Positions 34,587 to 39,901 of a stretch of DNA of 39,901 nucleotides are shown here, piece by piece. The translations under genes were made by a program, and so were the position numbers. The DNA lies in assembly GCA_002438605.1 (NCBI GenBank), contig DJPR01000035.1:38588-78488 (forward strand), written 5' to 3'. The stretch's first letter is position 1. Every line of letters starts with the position of its first letter. Source of the stretch: Ruminococcus sp. UBA6407. GTDB taxonomy: Bacteria > Bacillota > Clostridia > Oscillospirales > Ruminococcaceae. The notes under the pieces are model-generated. The model did no database searches and had not been told where the DNA came from. It saw only the letters and a list, made by a program, of their open reading frames with translations.

Positions 34587-35228
34587 ATGGATAAAATTAA
34601 GGATTTTTTTGGCAGTCTGTCAAAATCAACAAAAATAACTCTTATTTCATGCGGAAGCTTTTTATTGCTTACTTTCATCATTCTTCTGTTTTTCGTTTTA
34701 TTTCCGATAACACCTTCAGAACGTGTAATTTTAGGTCTTGGCAGAGAGGGTATTGTCGCTGCATCTCCTGACAACAAGGATGAAGCTGCTGCAATCGGTA
34801 CTGTTACAACTGCTCCTGAAATGGACTATAATGCACATATGGTCGGAACTACTGCTGTTCCGCTTGACAAATATGATCCCAACAGTCACGTTACATTCAC
34901 AAAACCCTCCATTACTACTAATGTAAATTATATTTATTCAGGCGTTGCAATCAGAACAGGTACTCCCGGTTATGAGGATTATACACAGGTTACAACCATT
35001 TCTCCTGAACCGCCCGACGAACCTGCTACAGAAACACCTTCTGAGCCTGTTCAGACTAATGTTCCGGAACAAACTCCAACAGAACCTGTTGCCACATCTC
35101 CTGTAGAACCTGCTACAGAGGCTCCGTCACAAGCACCTGCTGTAACTGAACCTCCTGCTCCGAGTACCGATGCCCCGGCAGATCCTCCTGTTGTTGAGCC
35201 GCCTGCCGATCAAAATGAAAACACATAA
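34587..35228 (+). CDS. Membrane-anchored Pro/Thr-rich surface protein
   Basis: 213-residue protein of unknown function. A Lys/Ser-rich cytoplasmic start (MDKIKDFFGSLSKSTK) leads to one strong membrane helix at about 18-42 (LISCGSFLLLTFIILLFFVL). About 90 residues with Thr-rich, partly structured sequence follow. A low-complexity Pro/Glu/Thr/Ala tail from about residue 140 is rich in TEP, PSEP and APS units. The tail looks like an extended cell-wall-spanning or spacer region. There is no sorting motif or catalytic domain. It has its own promoter between sigG and the riboflavin operon. Expression in sporulation is not supported because the promoter is sigma-A type. Confidence 0.7.
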   Translation: MDKIKDFFGSLSKSTKITLISCGSFLLLTFIILLFFVLFPITPSERVILGLGREGIVAASPDNKDEAAAIGTVTTAPEMDYNAHMVGTTAVPLDKYDPNSHVTFTKPSITTNVNYIYSGVAIRTGTPGYEDYTQVTTISPEPPDEPATETPSEPVQTNVPEQTPTEPVATSPVEPATEAPSQAPAVTEPPAPSTDAPADPPVVEPPADQNENT

Positions 35229-35238
35229 AATATCAGTA

Positions 35239-35267
35239 TTGACATATAAATATTTTTCTGTTATAAT
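35239..35267 (+). promoter_or_regulatory. Sigma-A promoter of the riboflavin operon
   Basis: TTGACA (35239-35244) and TATAAT (35262-35267) with a 17-bp spacer, 50 nt before the FMN aptamer. Confidence 0.9.
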
Positions 35268-35316
35268 GACATTGATGAATTTTATTGGGAATTTCCTGAT
35301 AATTCTTATATATTAA

Positions 35317-35426
35317 TATCTTCAGGGCAGGGTGTAATTCCCTACCGGTGGTAAAGCCCACGAGCCTTTTGGTATGATTCGGTGAAATTCCGAAGCCGAC
35401 AGTAAAGTCTGGATGAAAGAAGATGT
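35317..35426 (+). promoter_or_regulatory. FMN riboswitch (RFN element)
   Basis: The aptamer has the conserved core CAGGGCAGGGTG-AATTCCCTACCGG, then GGTAAAGCCCACGAGCC, GATTCGGTGAAATTCCGA and GCCGACAGTAAAGTC-TGGATG. The closing helix pairs TATCTTC (35317-35323) with GAAGAT (35419-35424). FMN binding favours the downstream terminator and shuts off ribDEBAH. Confidence 0.97.
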
Positions 35427-35443
35427 ATTATTTAAACTTTTAT

Positions 35444-35477
35444 GCTGCCCTGTTTTTCATGGCAGCTTTTTTATTTT
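35444..35477 (+). terminator. Riboswitch-controlled terminator
   Basis: GCTGCC (35444-35449) pairs with GGCAGC (35461-35466) and is followed by TTTTTTATTTT. CTGCCC (35445-35450) is also complementary to GGGCAG (35325-35330) inside the aptamer, a possible antiterminator pairing. Confidence 0.9.
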
Positions 35478-35517
35478 GGAGGTGTTTTAAATAATTACCG
35501 ATAAGGATAATGAATAC

Positions 35518-36600
35518 ATGAGAATGGCTCTTGAACTTGCATTAAAAGGTGCGGGATATGTCAGCCCAAATCCTATGGTCGGAGCTGTTATTGTAAAAGA
35601 TAACAGGATTATCGGTCAGGGATATCACAAAAAATACGGTCAGCCTCATGCTGAACGCAACGCTCTTGCAAACTGTACTGAATCGCCGCAAGGTGCAGAT
35701 ATGTACGTTACGCTTGAACCATGCTGTCACTACGGAAAAAATCCTCCATGCACAGATGCTGTAATTGAAGCCAAAATAAAAAGAGTTTTTGTTGGTTCAT
35801 TTGATCCCAATCCGCTTGTATCAGGAAAAGGAATTAATATTCTGAGAAGTCATGGCATTGAAGTAATTGAAGATGTACTTCGCAATGAATGTGATGAAGT
35901 AAATGAAATTTTCTTTCATTATATTACAACCAAAACTCCATTTGTTACAATGAAATATGCAATGACTATGGACGGAAAAACTGCCTGCTATACAGGCAAA
36001 TCAAAGTGGATTACAGGTGAAGCAGCAAGACTCAATGTTCAGCAAGACCGACATAAATATAAAGCAATTATGGTGGGAACAGGTACTGTTATCGCCGATG
36101 ACCCTCTGCTTACATGTAGAATTGAAAATGGAGTAAATCCAATAAGAATAATATGCGACACAAATCTGAGAATACCGATAGACAGTCAAATCGTACAAAC
36201 AGCAAATGAGGTTCCAACAATTATAGCACACTGCTCTGATGATAAGGAAAAGCAGTCAATGCTTGAAGAAAAAGGCTGTAAGCTGATATTGTGCCAAAAT
36301 AAAAACGGTCATGTAGATTTAAATTTCCTGATGGACGCTCTTGGTAAGCAAAATATTGACAGTATCATTCTTGAGGGGGGCAGTGAACTGAATTGGTCTG
36401 CTCTTGAATCAGGCATAATTCAAAAAGTTCAGGCATATATTGCTCCAAAACTGTTCGGAGGAAAAAACGCAAAAACTGCTGTTGGAGGACTCGGCTTTGA
36501 CTGTCCTTCAAAATCCATTATTCTTGAAAAATCAACAGTTAAGCAAATCGGCAATGACTTTCTGATTGAAAGCAGGGTGAAAAAATGTTCACAGGACTAG
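35518..36600 (+). CDS. ribD: Bifunctional deaminase/reductase RibD
   Basis: At least 360 residues. The N-terminal zinc deaminase (diaminohydroxyphosphoribosylaminopyrimidine deaminase) has HAERNAL and PCCHYGKNPPCTDAV ligand motifs. The C-terminal reductase contains MDGKTACYTGKSKWITGEAAR and EGGSELNWSAL. It catalyses the second and third steps from GTP to riboflavin. The true start is doubtful: ATG 35518 has only AAGGA 10 nt upstream. In the same frame there are nine more codons (35491-35517, reading IITDKDNEY) before a stop, and GGAGGT at 35478-35483 sits about 8 nt before the ATA and 11 nt before the ATT. DNEYM resembles the conserved RibD N-terminus, so a non-standard start is possible. Confidence 0.94.
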   Translation: MRMALELALKGAGYVSPNPMVGAVIVKDNRIIGQGYHKKYGQPHAERNALANCTESPQGADMYVTLEPCCHYGKNPPCTDAVIEAKIKRVFVGSFDPNPLVSGKGINILRSHGIEVIEDVLRNECDEVNEIFFHYITTKTPFVTMKYAMTMDGKTACYTGKSKWITGEAARLNVQQDRHKYKAIMVGTGTVIADDPLLTCRIENGVNPIRIICDTNLRIPIDSQIVQTANEVPTIIAHCSDDKEKQSMLEEKGCKLILCQNKNGHVDLNFLMDALGKQNIDSIILEGGSELNWSALESGIIQKVQAYIAPKLFGGKNAKTAVGGLGFDCPSKSIILEKSTVKQIGNDFLIESRVKKCSQD

Positions 36601-37229
36601 TTGAAGAAATCGGGACTGTAAAAGCAGTTCAAAGAGGTTCAGACTCATTTATAAAAATCAAAGCCGAGCTTATTTTTTCGGATATTCACTTAGGTGACAG
36701 TATTGCTGTAAACGGTGTTTGCCTTACCGTTACATCTGTTGATAGCCTTACTTTCACTGCTGACGTTATGAATGAAACTTTAAACCGTTCATCTCTGGGA
36801 AAACTTAAAAACGGTGATAAAGTAAACCTTGAACGTGCCATGTCTGCAAACGGACGTTTCGGAGGTCATATTGTTTCAGGGCATATTGACGGTACAGGCA
36901 CTATATCAGAAATAAGAAATGACGGCATTGCGGTTTGGTATAAAATATGTGCTGATGACAGCATTATGCGTTATATTGTGGAAAAAGGCTCTGTTGCCAT
37001 AGACGGCATAAGCCTGACTGTTGCTGATGTTGAGAATGACAATTTCAGCGTTTCAATAATTCCTCATACAGCAGAGCAGACTATACTTTCTCTTAAAAAG
37101 GTCGGGGATATAGTCAATCTGGAAAATGACATTATCGGAAAATATGTTGAAAAGCTTTTACAGCCTCAGCAAAAAAATGAAAATAAAAACAATATTACTA
37201 TGAGATTTCTTGCAAAGCATGGTTTTTAA
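36585..37229 (+). CDS. ribE: Riboflavin synthase, alpha subunit
   Basis: 214-residue enzyme that dismutates two 6,7-dimethyl-8-ribityllumazines to riboflavin. It has two lumazine-binding repeats: repeat one opens MFTGLVEEIGTV with DSIAVNGVCLTV, and repeat two opens FGGHIVSGHIDGTGTI with GSVAIDGISLTV. The C-terminal trimerisation helix is NLENDIIGKYVEKLL. An additional 20 polar residues close it. It overlaps the end of ribD by 16 nt; AGGGTGA precedes the ATG. It is the product-forming enzyme together with ribH downstream. Named ribE following the Bacillus/GenBank convention for the alpha subunit. Confidence 0.95.
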   Translation: MFTGLVEEIGTVKAVQRGSDSFIKIKAELIFSDIHLGDSIAVNGVCLTVTSVDSLTFTADVMNETLNRSSLGKLKNGDKVNLERAMSANGRFGGHIVSGHIDGTGTISEIRNDGIAVWYKICADDSIMRYIVEKGSVAIDGISLTVADVENDNFSVSIIPHTAEQTILSLKKVGDIVNLENDIIGKYVEKLLQPQQKNENKNNITMRFLAKHGF

Positions 37230-37247
37230 AGCTTAGGAGGAGTTTGA

Positions 37248-38453
37248 ATGTTTGAATACAATACTGTCGAGGAGGCACTTGAGGAACTCAGAAACGGAAA
37301 AATCATTCTGGTAACAGACGATGAAAATCGTGAAAATGAGGGAGACATGATTTGTGCAGCAGAATTTGCTACAACTGAAAATGTCAATTTTATGGCCATG
37401 AATGCAAAGGGTCTTATTTGTATGCCTATGAGCCGTCAAATCTGCCAAAAATTACATCTTCCTCAAATGGTGGACTTTGATGAAAATACTGATAATCACT
37501 GTACTGCTTTCACTGTTTCAATTGACCATGTTGATACAACAACAGGCATTTCGGCAGAAGAAAGAGGTCTTACAGCACGAAAAGTTGCAGATGACAATTC
37601 AAAGCCTGATGATTTCAGACGTCCCGGACATATGTTTCCGCTTACTGCAAGAAAAAACGGTGTTCTGGAACGTGAGGGACATACAGAAGCTACCGTTGAC
37701 CTTATGCGTCTTGCAGGTTTAAAGGAATGTGGACTTTGCTGTGAAATTATGCGTGATGACGGCACTATGATGAGAACATCCGAACTAAAGGAAAAAGCAA
37801 AAGAATGGGGATTGAAATTCATAACCATTCAGGCTCTAAAGGAATACAGAAAATGCCACGATAAGCTTGTTGAACAGGTTGCTAATACAAAATTACCTAC
37901 AAAATACGGTAATTTCAGAGCATATGGCTATGTCAATAAGCTTAACGGAGAACATCATGTTGCTCTTGTTAAAGGAGATATAGGTGACGGTGAAAATATA
38001 CTTTGTCGTGTTCATTCAGAATGTCTGACAGGTGACGCTTTCGGTTCGCTTAAATGTGACTGCGGTCAGCAGTTTGCATCCGCAATGACTCAAATTGAAA
38101 AGGAAGGACGTGGAATTCTTCTTTATATGCGTCAGGAAGGACGTGGGATAGGTCTTATCAACAAACTTCGTGCATACGAGCTTCAGGACAAGGGCATGGA
38201 TACGCTTGAAGCTAATCTTGCACTTGGATTCCCCGGTGACCTGCGTGAATATTATATCGGTGCTCAGATTTTAAGAGATCTCGGAGCTAAAACACTCCGT
38301 CTGCTTACAAATAATCCCGATAAAGTCTATGGACTTTCAGGTTTTGGAATTGAAATTAAGGAGCGTGTTCCAATTCAGATGGACGCTACTGCATATGACC
38401 TGTTTTATCTTAAAACAAAACAAAATAAAATGGGACATATTTTAGATTATTAA
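37248..38453 (+). CDS. ribBA: Bifunctional DHBP synthase/GTP cyclohydrolase II
   Basis: 401-residue fusion supplying both riboflavin precursors. The N-terminal RibB half (1-200) makes dihydroxybutanone phosphate, with [18 protein letters not shown] and HTEATVDL active-site motifs. The C-terminal RibA half opens the GTP ring, with zinc Cys residues in [20 protein letters not shown] and the QEGRGIGL and [10 protein letters not shown] motifs. Both halves look intact. GGAGGAG lies 7 nt before ATG 37248, 18 nt after ribE. Confidence 0.97.
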   Translation: MFEYNTVEEALEELRNGKIILVTDDENRENEGDMICAAEFATTENVNFMAMNAKGLICMPMSRQICQKLHLPQMVDFDENTDNHCTAFTVSIDHVDTTTGISAEERGLTARKVADDNSKPDDFRRPGHMFPLTARKNGVLEREGHTEATVDLMRLAGLKECGLCCEIMRDDGTMMRTSELKEKAKEWGLKFITIQALKEYRKCHDKLVEQVANTKLPTKYGNFRAYGYVNKLNGEHHVALVKGDIGDGENILCRVHSECLTGDAFGSLKCDCGQQFASAMTQIEKEGRGILLYMRQEGRGIGLINKLRAYELQDKGMDTLEANLALGFPGDLREYYIGAQILRDLGAKTLRLLTNNPDKVYGLSGFGIEIKERVPIQMDATAYDLFYLKTKQNKMGHILDY

Positions 38454-38473
38454 TTTTTAAGGAGATTTTTATT

Positions 38474-38941
38474 ATGAAAACTTATGAAGGAAAAATGGTC
38501 GCAAAGGACATAAGGATAGGTATTGTTGTTGCTCGTTTTAATGAGTTTATTACTTCAAAACTGCTCAGCGGTGCTGTTGATGCTTTAACACGTCATGATG
38601 TAAGCGAAAATTCTATTGACGTTGCATGGGTTCCGGGTGCATTTGAAATTCCGCTTATTGCTTCAAAAATGGCTAAAAGCGGCAAATATGACGCTGTTAT
38701 TTGCCTTGGTGCAGTTATCAGAGGAAGTACATCTCATTATGACTATGTTTGCAGCGAGGTTTCAAAGGGAATTGCAAATGTATCTCTGAACAGTGATATT
38801 CCTGTAATGTTTGGTGTTGTTACAACAGAAAATATTGAACAGGCAATTGAACGTGCAGGAACTAAGGCAGGCAACAAGGGTTATGACTGTGCATTGGGTG
38901 CAATTGAAATGGTAAATCTCATAAGGGAAATTGAGGATTAA
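38474..38941 (+). CDS. ribH: 6,7-dimethyl-8-ribityllumazine synthase
   Basis: 155-residue icosahedral-type enzyme condensing the pyrimidine and dihydroxybutanone phosphate. Motifs are [37 protein letters not shown] with the catalytic His and [13 protein letters not shown] at the end. Length fits the family. AAGGAG is 9 nt before ATG 38474. It is the fourth gene of the rib operon, followed 2 nt later by a HAD phosphatase. Confidence 0.97.
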   Translation: MKTYEGKMVAKDIRIGIVVARFNEFITSKLLSGAVDALTRHDVSENSIDVAWVPGAFEIPLIASKMAKSGKYDAVICLGAVIRGSTSHYDYVCSEVSKGIANVSLNSDIPVMFGVVTTENIEQAIERAGTKAGNKGYDCALGAIEMVNLIREIED

Positions 38942-38943
38942 AA

Positions 38944-39600
38944 GTGGCAAACCTTATTTTTGATTACGACGGCACCTTGCATAATACAATGAAAATATAT
39001 AAGCCGTCATTTTTAAAGGCGTATGATTATCTTGTATCCGTTGGCAAGGCAGCTCCAAGGATATTTGCTGATAATGAAATTTCCTGCTGGCTTGGTTACA
39101 GCGGTGCTGAAATGTGGAAGCTTTTTCAGCCTGACCTTGAACCTGAAATAAGAGAAAAATGCAGAAATATTATCGGCAGTGAAATGATAAGACGTTTGGA
39201 TAATGGTGAGGGTGAGCTTTTTGAGGGTGCTGAAGATGTGCTTTCTGATTTGAAACAAAAGGGGCACACACTGATTTTTCTCAGCAACTGCCGAATCAAA
39301 TATCAGGAAAATCACACCAAAGCCTTTGGACTTGACAGATTTTTCGATTACTTCTTCCCTGCTGAAAAATATGGATTTATCCCTAAATATGAGATATTCA
39401 GAAAATTCAGGAATAATTTTAATGGAGATTTTATTGTAATCGGTGACAGATTTCATGATATTGAAACTGCTGTTAAAAATAACCTGAAATCCATAGGCTG
39501 CCGATACGGATACGGCTCTGATGAAGAACTAAAAAATGCTGATATTATTATAAACAGCATAACTGAACTGCCGTCAGCAATAGAAAAGCTGACGAAATAG
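38944..39600 (+). CDS. HAD-family phosphatase in the riboflavin operon
   Basis: 218-residue haloacid dehalogenase-fold hydrolase with a GTG start. Motif I is IFDYDGTLHNT (nucleophile Asp7, acid Asp9), motif II LIFLSNC, motif III a Lys in FIPKYEIF and motif IV VIGDRFHDIETA. A helical cap lies between motifs I and II. Many homologues are phosphoglycolate phosphatase-like. It starts 2 nt after ribH, so it is almost certainly co-transcribed. The pathway needs a phosphatase for 5-amino-6-(5-phosphoribitylamino)uracil, supplied by HAD enzymes in Bacillus and E. coli, so this is a fair candidate. General housecleaning is the alternative. Confidence 0.85.
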   Translation: MANLIFDYDGTLHNTMKIYKPSFLKAYDYLVSVGKAAPRIFADNEISCWLGYSGAEMWKLFQPDLEPEIREKCRNIIGSEMIRRLDNGEGELFEGAEDVLSDLKQKGHTLIFLSNCRIKYQENHTKAFGLDRFFDYFFPAEKYGFIPKYEIFRKFRNNFNGDFIVIGDRFHDIETAVKNNLKSIGCRYGYGSDEELKNADIIINSITELPSAIEKLTK

Positions 39601-39706
39601 GATAATAAAATCAGCATAATGCCTCATAAAATCGGAAGCACTTATACCGTATTTATAACAGCATGAAAAGATTGATAAATTTTCATCAAAATATTTGTAT
39701 AAGGTC

Positions 39707-39735
39707 TTGAAAAAAAATTTAAAATAGTGTAAAAT
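39707..39735 (+). promoter_or_regulatory. Sigma-A promoter of pgk
   Basis: TTGAAA (39707-39712) and TAAAAT (39730-39735) with a 17-bp spacer, 120 nt before the start codon. Confidence 0.82.
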
Positions 39736-39750
39736 AAGAAATGCAAGAGT

Positions 39751-39815
39751 AACACTGCCAAAGTCTTTTGACGTGCTTTGTGCGGTGTTGCCCAAGTTGT
39801 TTTTAAAGGCAATAT
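39751..39815. repeat. Dispersed palindromic repeat in the pgk leader (copy 15)
   Basis: Arms AACACTGCCAAAG (39751-39763) and CTTTGTGCGGTGTTGCCC (39776-39793) are followed by a second partial left arm, AAAGGCAATAT (39805-39815). It begins about 9 nt after the predicted transcript start. Confidence 0.72.
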
Positions 39816-39854
39816 AATTAATCAGTAAATTTATATGAAAGGATGTCATAAATA

Positions 39855-39901
39855 ATGGCAGGTTTAAACAAGGTAACTGTAGACGATATTAATGTAAAGG
39901 G
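39855..39901 (+). CDS. pgk: Phosphoglycerate kinase, 5' fragment
   Basis: Only the first 15 codons fall in the window and read MAGLNKVTVDDINVK, followed by a partial Gly codon. This matches the usual start of glycolytic phosphoglycerate kinase, where KTVDDIDVKGKRVLVR-type sequence follows. AAGGA at 39839-39843 is somewhat far (11 nt) from the ATG. It has its own promoter and repeat-bearing leader. Confidence 0.75.
   Translation, partial: MAGLNKVTVDDINVK

Noticed and set aside
31..39815. The repeats as a CRISPR array
   Set aside because: Copies are widely scattered and irregularly spaced. They vary in sequence and lack clustered spacers or cas genes.

Overview
The window comes from an A+T-rich, low-G+C, spore-forming clostridial Firmicute. 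The closest match in style is Ruminococcus or another Oscillospiraceae member. This is inferred from the forespore sigma factor gene sigG, strong GGAGG ribosome sites, several TTG starts, consensus sigma-A promoters with 17-bp spacers, and LmrCD-type heterodimeric ABC exporters. No phage, insertion sequence, CRISPR, tRNA or rRNA was seen. Genes are dense and mostly housekeeping.

Layout: 1-5.0 kb has a TPM-domain lipoprotein, an 8-oxoguanine DNA glycosylase, a small membrane protein behind a DnaA-box-like cluster, an AraC-type regulator and a UDPGP-family nucleotidyltransferase. 5.0-8.5 kb encodes a heterodimeric ABC exporter. 8.7-12.8 kb carries fhs-tsaE-tsaB and rpiB-upp. 12.9-18.4 kb is a MoxR/DUF58/transglutaminase/DUF308 envelope operon. 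18.5-25.6 kb on the minus strand is a polyamine operon: speD, arginine decarboxylase, speE, speB, a GNAT acetyltransferase, a carboxy(nor)spermidine dehydrogenase, a small beta-barrel-like protein and nspC. 26.1-31.4 kb has an EamA transporter divergent from a MarR-controlled second ABC exporter pair. 31.5-33.3 kb is an ABC-2 transporter on the minus strand. 33.6-35.2 kb has sigG and a membrane-anchored Pro/Thr-rich protein. 35.2-39.6 kb is an FMN-riboswitch-controlled ribD-ribE-ribBA-ribH operon ending in a HAD phosphatase. The 5' end of pgk closes the window.

The most interesting feature is the roughly 490-nt leader on the minus strand in front of speD (about 26072 to 25583). It has its own near-perfect promoter and two long-range composite helices (9+9 bp, and 8 bp plus a bulged 8 bp). 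It also has several local hairpins and ends in a 13-bp intrinsic terminator only 24 nt before the speD start codon. I do not recognise it as any known RNA class. It looks like a large attenuating regulatory RNA, or an abundant ncRNA, that gates polyamine synthesis. The operon it precedes contains both known routes to spermidine.

A second theme is a dispersed palindromic repeat with arm consensus AAGGCAAYACCGCACAAAG, present in at least fifteen places, all intergenic. Single arms or full palindromes sit just downstream of sigma-A promoters, in 5' leaders. Some full palindromes double as intrinsic terminators.
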